NCBI RefSeq assembly: GCF_014268745.2
Contig: NZ_JABWRB020000003.1
Coordinates: 186,001 to 250,000, forward strand
DNA from: Pseudomonas zanjanensis
Lineage (GTDB): Bacteria > Pseudomonadota > Gammaproteobacteria > Pseudomonadales > Pseudomonadaceae
Reading direction: 5' to 3'
DNA: 64,000 bases
Shown here: positions 53,083 to 61,713 of the stretch, in pieces
Layout of the letters: the number at the start of each line of letters is the position of its first letter
How positions within the stretch are numbered: the stretch's first letter is position 1
Position numbers and translations under genes: made by a program
The notes under the pieces: model-generated
The model's input: the letters and a program-made list of their open reading frames with translations, nothing else
Databases searched by the model: none
What the model was told of the DNA's origin: nothing

Positions 53083-53108
53083 AAAGGCTTGCCGCGGCAA
53101 GCCTTTTT
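53083..53108 (+). terminator. Terminator between def and fmt
   Basis: AAAGGCTTGCC-GC-GGCAAGCCTTTTT, a strong stem followed by T-rich sequence, 12 nt after the def stop. Confidence 0.85.
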
Positions 53109-53142
53109 CTTTTTGCGACTGCTTTGTAATTGAGAGTTTTCC

Positions 53143-54102
53143 ATGACTGAGCCACTGCGCATCGTCTTTGCCGGCACTCCCGAGTTCGCCGCCGAACACC
53201 TCAAGGCCCTGCTGGCCAGCCCCCATGAAATCGTCGCGGTCTACACCCAGCCGGATCGTCCCGCCGGTCGCGGGCAAAAATTGATGCCCAGCCCGGTCAA
53301 ACAACTCGCACTGGAAAATGGTTTGCCGGTGTTGCAGCCGCCAACCCTGCGCGACGCGCAAGCCCAAGCCGAACTGGCCGCGCTCAAGCCGGACTTGATG
53401 GTGGTGGTCGCCTACGGCCTGATCCTGCCGCAAGTGGTGCTGGACATCCCGCGCCTGGGTTGCATCAACAGCCACGCCTCGCTGCTGCCGCGCTGGCGCG
53501 GCGCGGCGCCGATCCAACGTGCGGTGGAAGCCGGCGATGCCGAGAGCGGCGTGACCGTGATGCGCATGGAAGCCGGTCTGGACACCGGGCCGATGCTGCT
53601 CAAGGCCAGCACCCCCATCAGCGCCGAAGACACTGGCGGCAGCCTGCACGACCGCCTCGCGCTGATCGGCCCGCCAGCGGTGGTCCAAGCCATCGCCGGC
53701 CTGGCCGCTGGCACGCTGGAAGGCGAAGTGCAGGACGACAGCCTCGCCACCTACGCGCACAAACTGAACAAGGACGAAGCTCGCATCGACTGGAGCCGCC
53801 CGGCCGTCGAGCTGGAGCGCCTGGTGCGGGCCTTCAACCCTTGGCCGATCTGCCACAGCACCTTGAACGGCGAAGCCCTGAAAGTGCTGGCGGCCAGTTG
53901 CGCCGAAGGGAAGGGCGCGCCGGGAGAAATCCTCAGCGCCAGCAAGGACGGCCTCGTCGTTGCCTGTGGCGAGCAAGCGTTGTGCCTGACGCGCCTGCAA
54001 CTGCCCGGCGGCAAGGCGCTGAACTTCAGCGACCTGTTCAACAGCCGCCGTGAGAAATTCGCCGTCGGCACCGTCCTCGGCCAAGCGGCGGACGCCTCAT
54101 GA
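53143..54102 (+). CDS. fmt: Methionyl-tRNA formyltransferase
   Basis: A 319-residue enzyme formylating initiator tRNA. N-terminal Rossmann domain with IVFAGTPEFAAEHL, catalytic NSHASLLPRWRGAAPIQRAV (Asn, His) and GLDTGPML (Asp); C-terminal tRNA-binding domain (about 205-319, NPWPICHSTLNGEALK). Overlaps rsmB by 4 bp (ATGA), so coupled. Confidence 0.96.
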   Translation: MTEPLRIVFAGTPEFAAEHLKALLASPHEIVAVYTQPDRPAGRGQKLMPSPVKQLALENGLPVLQPPTLRDAQAQAELAALKPDLMVVVAYGLILPQVVLDIPRLGCINSHASLLPRWRGAAPIQRAVEAGDAESGVTVMRMEAGLDTGPMLLKASTPISAEDTGGSLHDRLALIGPPAVVQAIAGLAAGTLEGEVQDDSLATYAHKLNKDEARIDWSRPAVELERLVRAFNPWPICHSTLNGEALKVLAASCAEGKGAPGEILSASKDGLVVACGEQALCLTRLQLPGGKALNFSDLFNSRREKFAVGTVLGQAADAS

Positions 54103-55409
54103 ACCCGCGTCTGGCCGCCGCCAAGGCACTTGCCGCCGTCCTCAGCGGCAAAGCCTCGCTGAACAGTTCCCTGCCGACCCAGCTGGACAAGGTCGAAGAC
54201 CGTGATCGCGGTTTCACCCAGGACCTGGCGTTCGGCACCGCCCGTTGGCAGCCGCGCCTCTCGGCCCTCGCGGCCAAGTTGTTGCAAAAGCCCTTCAAGG
54301 CTGCCGATGCCGACGTCGAAGCGCTGCTGCTGGTGGGTCTCTACCAACTGCTCTACACCCGCGTCCCCGCCCACGCCGCCATCGGCGAAACCGTGGGCTG
54401 CGCCGACAAGCTGAAAAAACCTTGGGCCAAGGCCCTGATCAACGCCGTGTTGCGCCGCGCCCAACGGGAAAGCGAAACCCTGTTGGCCGAACTGGAACAC
54501 GACCCGGTGGTACGCACCGCCCATCCACGCTGGTTGCAGAAATCCCTCAAGGCCTTCTGGCCCGAGCAGTGGGAAGCCATCTGCGCCGCCAACAATGCCC
54601 ATCCGCCGATGATCCTGCGGGTCAATCGCCGCCACCACACCCGCGATGCCTACCTGGCGTTGCTGGGCGAGGCGGGCATCCCGGCCATCCCGTGCCAGTA
54701 CAGCCGCGACGGCATCATCCTGGAAACCCCGGGCGATGTGCGCGCACTGCCGGGCTTCGCCGAAGGCTGGATCAGCGTCCAGGACGAAGCCGCGCAACTG
54801 GCCGCCGACCTGCTGGAGCTGGCGCCCGGCCAACGGGTGCTGGACGCCTGCTGCGCGCCAGGGGGCAAAACCTGTCACATCCTCGAAGCTGAGCCGAAAC
54901 TGGCTGGCGTCGTGGCCGTGGACCTGGAAGCCAAGCGCCTCGTGCGAGTGAAGGAAAACCTCGAACGCCTGGGCCTGGACGCCGAACTGTTCGCCGCCGA
55001 CGGTCGCGACACGGCTGCATGGTGGGACGGCAAACCGTTCCAGCGCATCCTCCTCGACGCGCCATGCTCGGCCACGGGCGTTATCCGCCGCCATCCGGAC
55101 ATCAAGCTCACCCGTCAGCCGGACGACATTGCGGCATTGGCCGTGTTGCAAGGCGAACTGCTCGACGCCCTGTGGTCGACCCTGGACGTGGGCGGCATGC
55201 TGCTCTACGCCACCTGCTCGACCTTGCCGACCGAAAACACCGAAGTGATCGAAGCCTTCCTCGCCCGCACGCCGGGCGCCCGGGAGTTGGACATCGCTAC
55301 CCAGGCCGGCCTCAAGCAGCCTCACGGCCGCCAGTTGCTGGCCCAGGAAGGCGGCCACGATGGGTTCTATTACGCCAAGCTGATCAAAATCGCCGCCGCA
55401 CGCGGTTAA
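54099..55409 (+). CDS. rsmB: 16S rRNA m5C967 methyltransferase RsmB (Sun)
   Basis: A 436-residue RNA methyltransferase. NusB-like N-terminal domain (about 1-135, ALLLVGLYQLLYTRVPAHAA), SAM-binding domain (about 235-430) with DACCAPGGKTCHIL, catalytic-pair cysteines in DAPCSATGVIRRHPD and YATCSTLPTEN. Start ATG overlaps the fmt stop. trkA begins 24 bp downstream in the same operon. Confidence 0.96.
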   Translation: MNPRLAAAKALAAVLSGKASLNSSLPTQLDKVEDRDRGFTQDLAFGTARWQPRLSALAAKLLQKPFKAADADVEALLLVGLYQLLYTRVPAHAAIGETVGCADKLKKPWAKALINAVLRRAQRESETLLAELEHDPVVRTAHPRWLQKSLKAFWPEQWEAICAANNAHPPMILRVNRRHHTRDAYLALLGEAGIPAIPCQYSRDGIILETPGDVRALPGFAEGWISVQDEAAQLAADLLELAPGQRVLDACCAPGGKTCHILEAEPKLAGVVAVDLEAKRLVRVKENLERLGLDAELFAADGRDTAAWWDGKPFQRILLDAPCSATGVIRRHPDIKLTRQPDDIAALAVLQGELLDALWSTLDVGGMLLYATCSTLPTENTEVIEAFLARTPGARELDIATQAGLKQPHGRQLLAQEGGHDGFYYAKLIKIAAARG

Positions 55410-55433
55410 AACCGATTCGATAGGAGTGAATGG

Positions 55434-56807
55434 ATGAAAATCATCATCCTGGGTGCAGGGCAGGTCGGCGGTTCGCTGGCGGAACATTTGGCCAGCGAGG
55501 CCAACGACATCACCGTGGTCGACACCGACAGCGAACGCCTGCGCGACCTCGGCGACCGCCTCGACATCCGCACCGTGCAAGGGCGCGGTTCCTTGCCGAC
55601 GGTATTGCGCCAGGCCGGCGCCGACGACGCCGACATGCTCGTGGCCGTGACCAACAGCGACGAAACCAACATGGTCGCCTGCCAGGTCGCCCACACGCTG
55701 TTCCACACCCCGACCAAGATCGCCCGGGTGCGCGAAGCCGCCTACCTGACCCGCGCCGACCTCTTCGACAACGAAGCGATCCCGGTGGACGTGCTGATCA
55801 GCCCCGAACAGGTGGTCACCAACTACATCAAGCGCCTGATCGAACACCCCGGCGCCTTGCAGGTGATCGACTTCGCCGAAGGCAAGGCGCAACTGGTGGC
55901 GGTCAAGGCCTACTACGGCGGCCCGCTGGTGGGCCAGCAACTGCGCCAATTGCGCGAGCACATGCCGAATGTCGAGACCCGCGTCGCCGCGATCTTCCGC
56001 CGCGACCGGCCGATCCTGCCCCAAGGCGACACGGTGATCGAAGCCGACGACGAAGTGTTCTTCATCGCCGCCAAGGCGAACATTCGCGCGGTCATGAGCG
56101 AAATGCGCCGCCTCGACGAGAACTACAAACGCATCGTCATCGCCGGCGGCGGCCAGATCGGCGAACGCCTGGCCGAAGCCATCGAAAGCCGCTACCAGGT
56201 CAAGATCATCGAGATGAACCCGGCACGCTGCCGCTACCTCTCCGACACCCTCGACAGCACCGTGGTGCTGCAAGGCAGCGCCTCCGACCGCGACCTGCTG
56301 CTGGAAGAAAACATCGCCGACGCCGACATCTTCCTGGCCCTGACCAACGACGACGAAGCCAACATCATGTCCTCGCTGCTAGCCAAGCGCCTGGGCGCGA
56401 AAAAGGTCATGACCATCATCAACAACCCGGCCTACGTCGACCTGATCCAGGGCGGCGACATCGACATCGCCATCAGCCCGCAACTGGCCACCATCGGCAC
56501 CTTGCTGGCCCACGTACGCCGCGGCGACATCGTCAGCGTCCACTCCCTGCGCCGCGGCGCGGCCGAAGCCATCGAAGCCATCGCCCACGGCGACGCCAAG
56601 TCCAGCAAAGTGATCGGCAAAGCCATCCGCGACATCGGCCTACCGCCCGGCACCACCATCGGCGCGATCATCCGCGACGAACAAGTGCTGATCGCCCACG
56701 ACGACACCGTGATCCAGACCGGCGACCATGTGATCCTGTTCCTGGTGGACAAGAAGCACATTCGCGATGTCGAGAAGCTGTTTCATGTGGGGTTGAGCTT
56801 TTTCTGA
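55434..56807 (+). CDS. trkA: Trk potassium uptake regulatory protein TrkA
   Basis: A 457-residue cytoplasmic subunit of the Trk potassium channel complex. Two RCK_N nucleotide-binding domains (GAGQVGGSLAEHL at residue 7; GGGQIGERLAEAI at about 239) each followed by an RCK_C domain. Binding of NAD(H) or ATP gates TrkH/TrkI channels encoded elsewhere. RBS TAGGAG upstream of ATG 55434. Last gene of the def-fmt-rsmB-trkA cluster. Confidence 0.96.
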   Translation: MKIIILGAGQVGGSLAEHLASEANDITVVDTDSERLRDLGDRLDIRTVQGRGSLPTVLRQAGADDADMLVAVTNSDETNMVACQVAHTLFHTPTKIARVREAAYLTRADLFDNEAIPVDVLISPEQVVTNYIKRLIEHPGALQVIDFAEGKAQLVAVKAYYGGPLVGQQLRQLREHMPNVETRVAAIFRRDRPILPQGDTVIEADDEVFFIAAKANIRAVMSEMRRLDENYKRIVIAGGGQIGERLAEAIESRYQVKIIEMNPARCRYLSDTLDSTVVLQGSASDRDLLLEENIADADIFLALTNDDEANIMSSLLAKRLGAKKVMTIINNPAYVDLIQGGDIDIAISPQLATIGTLLAHVRRGDIVSVHSLRRGAAEAIEAIAHGDAKSSKVIGKAIRDIGLPPGTTIGAIIRDEQVLIAHDDTVIQTGDHVILFLVDKKHIRDVEKLFHVGLSFF

Positions 56808-56834
56808 TCCAGCATCTGCGGTGCTGGTCCTCTG

Positions 56835-56930
56835 CCTTCGCGAGCAAGCCCGCTCCCACAGGTTTGCTGTTGTTCACGACAATGGTGAGCAACAAAGATC
56901 TACTGTGGGAGCGGGCTTGCTCGCGAAAGC
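56835..56930. repeat. REP doublet (TGTGGGAGCGGGCTTGCTCGCGA family)
   Basis: Inverted REP pair between trkA and the TPR protein gene; the central spacer contains TTGTTCACGACAATGGTGAGCAACAA, itself partly palindromic. Confidence 0.9.
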
Positions 56931-56980
56931 GCACCAACGGCCAACAGATCAATCACTGACACCCCCGAGGAAGCGCCCCC

Positions 56981-57292
56981 ATGCTCGACTCCCTGGAAAA
57001 AATGCTAGCCAAGGGCATGGACAACGCCCTCCTGCGCTTCGGCCTCGGCAAAGGCTACCTAGACCTAGGCGAATTCCCCCGCGCCGCCGAACACCTCCAA
57101 CGCTGCGTCGAATTCGACCCCAAATACTCAGCCGCCTGGAAACTCCTAGGCAAGGCCCACCAAGGCCAAGGCAACGCCGCCGCAGCCCGCCAAGCCTGGC
57201 AACAAGGCCTTGAAGCCGCCCGAGCCCACGGCGACAAACAAGCCGAAAAAGAAATGACCGTGTTCCTCAAAAAACTGGACCGCCACCCCTGA
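56981..57292 (+). CDS. Small TPR-repeat protein
   Basis: A 103-residue protein with two and a half tetratricopeptide repeats (ALLRFGLGKGYLDLGEFPRAAEHLQRCVEFDP; AAWKLLGKAHQGQGNAAAARQAWQQGLEAA). No signal peptide. A TPR gene in this place after trkA is usual in Pseudomonas. Protein-protein interaction role; partners unknown. AGGAAGC precedes the ATG. Confidence 0.85.
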   Translation: MLDSLEKMLAKGMDNALLRFGLGKGYLDLGEFPRAAEHLQRCVEFDPKYSAAWKLLGKAHQGQGNAAAARQAWQQGLEAARAHGDKQAEKEMTVFLKKLDRHP

Positions 57293-57312
57293 CTTCACAC
57301 AAAACTGCTTTT

Positions 57313-57354
57313 GTGGCGAGGGAGCTTGCTCCCGCTTGAGTGCGCAGCACTCAC
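57313..57354. repeat. REP element (GAGGGAGCTTGCTCCC family)
   Basis: One copy GTGGCGAGGGAGCTTGCTCC followed by GAGTGCGCAGCACTC. Marks the border between the core cluster and the lower-GC patch. Confidence 0.85.
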
Positions 57355-57413
57355 AAAAAAGCCCACCGCGCCCTCAATACCAGCCCACCAGACAGCCAAC
57401 ACACAAAACCCCT

Positions 57414-57455
57414 GTGGCGAGGGGATTTATCCCCGCTGGGCTGCGCAGCAGCCCC
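57414..57455. repeat. REP element (GAGGGGATTTATCCCC family)
   Basis: One copy GTGGCGAGGGGATTTATCC followed by GGGCTGCGCAGCAGCCC, 60 bp from a copy of the other family, forming a mixed unpaired arrangement. Confidence 0.85.
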
Positions 57456-57554
57456 AAAACAGCCAACGCGGTCTGTCTGATGTACCGGAAACTAACAGAG
57501 ATTTGCTTCTTAATAGGATGCCCACCGATTTTTACCAAATCTATGGAGTGGACA

Positions 57555-58001
57555 ATGACGAACGAAAATAGAGAATTAAGTCCGGATCTACACTCGCAAA
57601 TACTGAAATTCAGTAGTGACGGAGATCTGCTGGCCGAGTCAGGCTGCTTTGAGGAAGCGGTAGCCCAATATAACAAGGCGTGGTCATTAATCCCTTCCCC
57701 CCAAAATGATTGGGAGGCTGCAACCTGGATCCTGGCGGCCATCGCTGACGCTTGCTTTCTATCCGGATTTACGGCCTCCGCTCGCGAAGCTTTGCAGTAC
57801 GCAATGACTTGCCCTGGCGGGATTGGAAATCCTTTTTTGCACCTGCGTCTTGGACAGGTTTTGCTCGATGATAGTCAAGATGATCGTGCAGCAGATGAGT
57901 TGATGCGCGCATACATGGGAGCTGGCCCACAGATTTTCGCCGCGGAAGACGCCCGCTACTTGGCTTTTCTCAGGACACGTGCTGATCTTGACGCAGGGTG
58001 A
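57555..58001 (+). CDS. TPR-like protein of the orphan-immunity type
   Basis: A 148-residue protein starting MTNENRELSPDLHSQ at 57555 (TGGAG upstream). Contains TPR-like helices (GDLLAESGCFEEAVAQYNKAW, FLSGFTASAREALQYAM, LLDDSQDDRAADELMRAYMG). It resembles small TPR proteins I have seen near contact-dependent or Rhs toxins as likely immunity proteins; that link is from memory and uncertain. GC content is lower than the preceding genes. No toxin is present in the window. First gene of the accessory patch. Confidence 0.7.
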   Translation: MTNENRELSPDLHSQILKFSSDGDLLAESGCFEEAVAQYNKAWSLIPSPQNDWEAATWILAAIADACFLSGFTASAREALQYAMTCPGGIGNPFLHLRLGQVLLDDSQDDRAADELMRAYMGAGPQIFAAEDARYLAFLRTRADLDAG

Positions 58002-58196
58002 AAAAGCGATGAAGCGAATTTCCCGGTTGTTAGCCGTGTTATGGGTGCTAATCCACGCCTCATATTTGCCAATGACGCAGAAAGCGTAAGCCTCTCAGGC
58101 GAAGCTACAGACATCAATCCCACCGTCCGCAGGGATGCGGTTATGAGTTGCCACGAAGGCAAACAATTCCCAGCAATCATACGCGCGACGACAATT

Positions 58197-58400
58197 ATGA
58201 AAGCTCCGAGAATGACTAAGACACACGGCGCTCTCCGGGCTCAAAAGCTCGTGGAGCTTGGCTGGACTGTTAAACATGAATTTAAGGCTGGCAACGAAAC
58301 ATACGAGTGGTATCTGGAATGGGAGCACGTTGAAGAGCCTCCATTGCTTTCCTCACAAGATAATTGGGATGACCTAGCCAATACCGCCCCTGGTGACTGA
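58197..58400 (+). CDS. Small hypothetical protein
   Basis: About 67 residues if it starts at 58197; ATG 58212 is equally possible, and neither has a clear ribosome site. The part THGALRAQKLVELGWTV and YEWYLEWEH looks like a real, compact alpha/beta fold with aromatic residues. Upstream frame residues to 58041 look random. Could be a fragment of a longer gene. No function recognised. Confidence 0.4.
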   Translation: MKAPRMTKTHGALRAQKLVELGWTVKHEFKAGNETYEWYLEWEHVEEPPLLSSQDNWDDLANTAPGD

Positions 58401-58515
58401 TTCAAAATGGCAGATTGAAGAACCCGAGGGACAAAGCACGATTTGGGCTCACCTGTAATCGGACTGTCTCATAATCGTGGTCTGTTCCCGTTTCCCCAGG
58501 ACATCATCTCAACCC

Positions 58516-58998
58516 TTAGGTTGAATAGAACGTAAGTACGCTCTCATATATTGCTGCGTCTTGAGTTATCAGCAAGAGGCGACAGGCGCCAAGCAGAGCG
58601 TGCACGGGTTGTAAGTCTTCAATTTGTGCCCAGAACGCGTCGACCTTACCGCCCTCTCCGAACGGTTGAAATGCGATAGCGTTGCTGAATTTGGAGAGCC
58701 TCGCCCGATCAGGCAAGCGCTCAAAAACGTACCACTCATCAAAGCCCGGCGTGGGTAACTGAGCGATATCCATAACGATAGGACTGATCGCCAAGTCACC
58801 TACACGTTGCCACCCGCTAGCGATCTCAACGGCGCTAAGGCTATAGGGCCCGCTATCCGACGCAGCAATCGCCACATAACGCCCACGTACGAGCTGAGGA
58901 AGCTGGCGAATGAGGTCGCCTAGGTTAACGTCGTATCCATCGTGCCAGTCGAGAGTGCTGTAGCCCGCGCGCGCCCCGGTATGCAGCTCGGTTGTCAT
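58516..58998 (-). CDS. Hypothetical protein, possible immunity protein
   Basis: A 160-residue soluble protein with start MTTELHTGARAGYSTLDW at 58998, supported by AAAGGA upstream (the longer frame to 59028 lacks one). No signal peptide or transmembrane segment. Segments such as RGRYVAIAASDSGPYSLSAVE and DEWYVFERLP suggest a mixed alpha/beta domain. I do not recognise the family. Lower GC and the neighbours suggest an accessory, perhaps immunity, role; inference only. Confidence 0.6.
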   Translation of the reverse strand: MTTELHTGARAGYSTLDWHDGYDVNLGDLIRQLPQLVRGRYVAIAASDSGPYSLSAVEIASGWQRVGDLAISPIVMDIAQLPTPGFDEWYVFERLPDRARLSKFSNAIAFQPFGEGGKVDAFWAQIEDLQPVHALLGACRLLLITQDAAIYESVLTFYST

Positions 58999-59026
58999 AT
59001 ATTTCCTTTGAGGATCAGCGAATGAC

Positions 59027-59065
59027 AAAAAAGGGATTTATCTTCTGAAACTAAATCTGTCCCCC
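59027..59065. repeat. AAAAAGGGATTTAT / AAATCTGTCCCC inverted motif
   Basis: AAAAAAGGGATTTAT followed after 10 bp by TAAATCTGTCCCCC, an imperfect inverted pair. Same short motif occurs at 60157, 60391 and 62156. Confidence 0.6.
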
Positions 59066-59070
59066 GACTC

Positions 59071-59766
59071 CTAGTAAAAGTCGTAATACAGCGCCCACTC
59101 CCCAGTTTCACTGTGCTTCCAGAACATCAGGCTCCCACTGTCGACCACGTTCAGATTGATCTTCGAGTCCGATGAGATCTGGAACACAAACTCGAAGCCT
59201 TCACCCGGATCAACACCCGACTGGCAGAACGAGGGGTAACCGCCGATCTTGTGTTCGTAGGTGTGGGTGACCAAGTCGTAATAGCTCTGGATCTTGCCCG
59301 CGCGTTCCAGCGTGAGGATTGCTTGCTCAAGGTCTTCCGGGACACCACCGCCATCCCACAGCGGAAAGTCCTCCGGCACCGCTTGCGCTGTCAGTGGGAA
59401 GGGTTTGAGGAATGAATCTGCCACCGACAGAGACTTGCGCACCAACACATCATCCGGCCCGTACTCGCGGATAACCCAATTATCCCCCATCGGCTCAAGG
59501 TGCTCGGGGAACGGGTTTGAAATGAACACCGTCAGCACACGAACCCCTGCTAGCAGAGGGCTGTTGATGGGCAGGGCGGGCAGGTAAAACTGCGCATAGG
59601 GGAGCAACTGCTGCCCCGCCTGATTAGTGGGCACCTCTTCATCCGGTCGGAACAGGAAGACATTGCCCAGCCAGCTTTCTTCATCGGTGCCGGTAGGACG
59701 AAAGCCGCCGGCAATGAGCTTCACGGCGGGGCGGGCCAGGCGTTGCTTGATTTCCTGGATTTCCAT
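59071..59766 (-). CDS. DUF1963 (YwqG-like) protein
   Basis: A 231-residue cytoplasmic protein. Start ATG 59766 with AAGGAGG upstream. DUF1963 features: PTGTDEESWLGNVFLFRPDEEVP near the N-terminus and, at the C-terminus, HKIGGYPSFCQSG, FVFQISSDSKINLN and GSLMFWKH. Members are often found as immunity-like or housekeeping proteins of unknown role. It is read toward 58516-58998. A relic of the DUF6124 leader lies about 200 bp upstream in the same orientation. Confidence 0.75.
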   Translation of the reverse strand: MEIQEIKQRLARPAVKLIAGGFRPTGTDEESWLGNVFLFRPDEEVPTNQAGQQLLPYAQFYLPALPINSPLLAGVRVLTVFISNPFPEHLEPMGDNWVIREYGPDDVLVRKSLSVADSFLKPFPLTAQAVPEDFPLWDGGGVPEDLEQAILTLERAGKIQSYYDLVTHTYEHKIGGYPSFCQSGVDPGEGFEFVFQISSDSKINLNVVDSGSLMFWKHSETGEWALYYDFY

Positions 59767-59964
59767 GGCGATGTAAACCTCCTTTTTGCTACAGGTATTA
59801 AGGCCGCAGATGGGCAGTGTACGAGAGTGGATGGCAGCGCTTCTTTGCCCGAGCTAGGCCACATTAGCGTCCTTCACGGATAAGAGAGTGGACCTCCTCC
59901 CACTTCCCGGGCCAATGACTTTCGAGGGCTCCTAGCGTGCCTGAGTGTCATCGATACCGGCTCG

Positions 59965-60060
59965 GCCAGTGGAAGGAAACGATAGAGCCCGAGGGCAAGG
60001 CTGCAAAGCCGGCGGATTCTGGTGCGGTTGTAGGCAAAGGCGCGGGGATATGTGGCTTGG
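59965..60060 (-). ncRNA. Truncated third copy of the DUF6124-type leader
   Basis: On the minus strand this matches the 5' part of the DUF6124 leaders (GCCTTTGCCTACAAC, AGAATCCGCC, CTCTATCGTTTCCT, CCACTGG), ending where hairpin CCACTG/CAGTGG would begin. It is diverged and lacks the 3' half, so it is likely a relic. The 59767-60454 gap holds otherwise only the short motifs described separately and no supported gene. Confidence 0.6.
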
Positions 60061-60156
60061 AGGTGCGGTGGTCAGGTCCTGGCTTGGCCCACAGCAGGTG
60101 GAGAAGCAGGAGCAAGCATCCGTTGCGAGTGTTATTGAAGGGGCAAATCTACGGAA

Positions 60157-60190
60157 AATAAATCCGTCCCCTTATTTCGTCCCCTTATTT
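60157..60190. repeat. AAATAAATCCGTCCCCTTATTT motif with a tandem half
   Basis: AAAATAAATCCGTCCCCTTA followed by a tandem GTCCCCTTATTTC copy (13-bp repeat twice). It is a member of the AAAAAGGGATTTAT-type motif set. A further 11-bp direct repeat GACTTACTATC occurs twice at 60366-60387. Confidence 0.55.
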
Positions 60191-60390
60191 CATGTGCCAG
60201 AGTGCGAAGGCTGCGCACGCAAATCCCAATGTGGTGGCTTCTTTTCTTCTGGCGTGCGTAATGGATACAGCACAGCTATCACTCCTTTTCTAATGTGACG
60301 TCCGCTTAATGAGGAGCTTAGTGCTCGTGCCCGCTTCGGGCTAGGCCAGAGAAAACGTGCCGGCCGACTTACTATCGACTTACTATCTGG

Positions 60391-60408
60391 AATAAATCCC
60401 TTTTTTCC
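60391..60408. repeat. AATAAATCCCTTTTTTCC motif, left border of a two-gene cassette
   Basis: Inverted relative to AAAAAGGGGATTTATA at 62156-62171; the two copies flank the genes at 60455-62076. Confidence 0.55.
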
Positions 60409-60454
60409 AACCCACCCTGTTTACAAATGCCTGCTGACACGAAGGATCCTGTGC

Positions 60455-61672
60455 ATGCTCCAATCCCTGCTCGACAAAATCCTCAGTCGTCCTCTGACTC
60501 AGGAAGGATTTGCCAAAAAATTTATCGAGTCAGCCCGCAAGGCTGGCTACAGCGAGGCCATGGACTTTCAGACTAGCGAGTTTCGCATCCGTCATAACAA
60601 TGGTTCGTACTTCAATCTTCATAACGCCTTTCGCGACTATCAAAATGGAGACAAGACCCAGAAGGTCGCAATTTTGAATGGGTACGTATCGACTCTGTTG
60701 GCGTCTGGCCAGAGAACCGGGACGGTCTTTGAAAACGTGAAAGCACACTTACGTCCGGTTATTCGAAATCTTGCCATGCTTGAGGAAGTTCGACTGGAGC
60801 ACGCCAGAAATGGTGGCGATAAGCCGCACGATGTCGTTTATCAGTCCTTGGGTCGCGACTGTGTGATTATGCTTGCCGTCGACTCGCCCGAGTCCACCGC
60901 CACCCTTACGAGGGGCCCTGAAGCGCAGTGGGGTGTCACAATGGATGAGGCAGTGGCGATCTCCATTGAGAACTTGCGCGATGCTACGCACGAGGCCTTT
61001 GATGAGATTATCCCTGGGCTCTACGCCGCGCAGTGGGCGGACGGATACGACAGCAGCAGAGTCTTGTTGCCAGATGTTCTACATCGCGCATCAGTTAAAG
61101 GTCGACCGGTGTTCATGATCCCCAGTCGTGACGTCTTGATGGTCACGGGCGACAAGGATGAGCAAGGCATCCGTCAGATGGTCGAGCTTAGCTTCATAGC
61201 GCTTGAGAGGGGCAGGGCAGTCTCCACCGACATTTATACCTATGACGGGCGCGATATCGTCCCATTTCACCCTGATGATGAAGGGGTCAATAACCGTCTG
61301 GCCAAGCTGGAACATCTGCTGCTCCAGGGTAGTTACAGTATTCAGAAAGAGTTGCTCGATAAGGTCAATCTGGAAACGGGCGTCGATGTGTTTGTTGCCT
61401 CGTACCATCTCTACGAGCTGGCTGACCAGAACGGCAAAACCGTATCGATGAGCGCTTGGACAAAAGGTGTGCTGACCCTATTGCCCAAGACGGATCGCGT
61501 CGCGTTGGTTGAACCCGTTCAGGGTGGGGAACCGACAGTCAAAACCGTTCCCTGGGGCGAACTTGAATCCGAGCTTGGCGATCTGCTGACTACAGACGCT
61601 GGCTATCCACCTCGCTATCGGACACTAGGATTTCCTTCGGCAGAGCAGCTTAATCGCCTGACTGCCTTATGA
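60455..61672 (+). CDS. Hypothetical protein (weak DUF1444-like resemblance)
   Basis: A 405-residue soluble protein with AAGGAT before the ATG. The middle (LRPVIRNLAMLEEVR, LGRDCVIMLAVDSPEST, GVTMDEAVAISIENLRDAT) reminds me of DUF1444/YtpQ, but it is longer than that family and I am unsure. GMY-type segments GRPVFMIPSRDVLMVTGDKDEQGIRQM suggest a duplicated fold. No signal or transmembrane segment. It precedes the zinc-ribbon gene by 41 bp, forming a probable two-gene operon bounded by inverted AT-rich motifs. Confidence 0.55.
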   Translation: MLQSLLDKILSRPLTQEGFAKKFIESARKAGYSEAMDFQTSEFRIRHNNGSYFNLHNAFRDYQNGDKTQKVAILNGYVSTLLASGQRTGTVFENVKAHLRPVIRNLAMLEEVRLEHARNGGDKPHDVVYQSLGRDCVIMLAVDSPESTATLTRGPEAQWGVTMDEAVAISIENLRDATHEAFDEIIPGLYAAQWADGYDSSRVLLPDVLHRASVKGRPVFMIPSRDVLMVTGDKDEQGIRQMVELSFIALERGRAVSTDIYTYDGRDIVPFHPDDEGVNNRLAKLEHLLLQGSYSIQKELLDKVNLETGVDVFVASYHLYELADQNGKTVSMSAWTKGVLTLLPKTDRVALVEPVQGGEPTVKTVPWGELESELGDLLTTDAGYPPRYRTLGFPSAEQLNRLTAL

Positions 61673-61713
61673 TCGCTGCTCAACTAATATGGCGCACTGC
61701 GATGGAGGGTTGA

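Noticed and set aside
53751..56273. 840-codon open frame antisense to fmt, rsmB and trkA
   Set aside because: It crosses three well-supported genes; composition (His, Val, Gly, Gln rich) is typical of antisense GC-rich frames.
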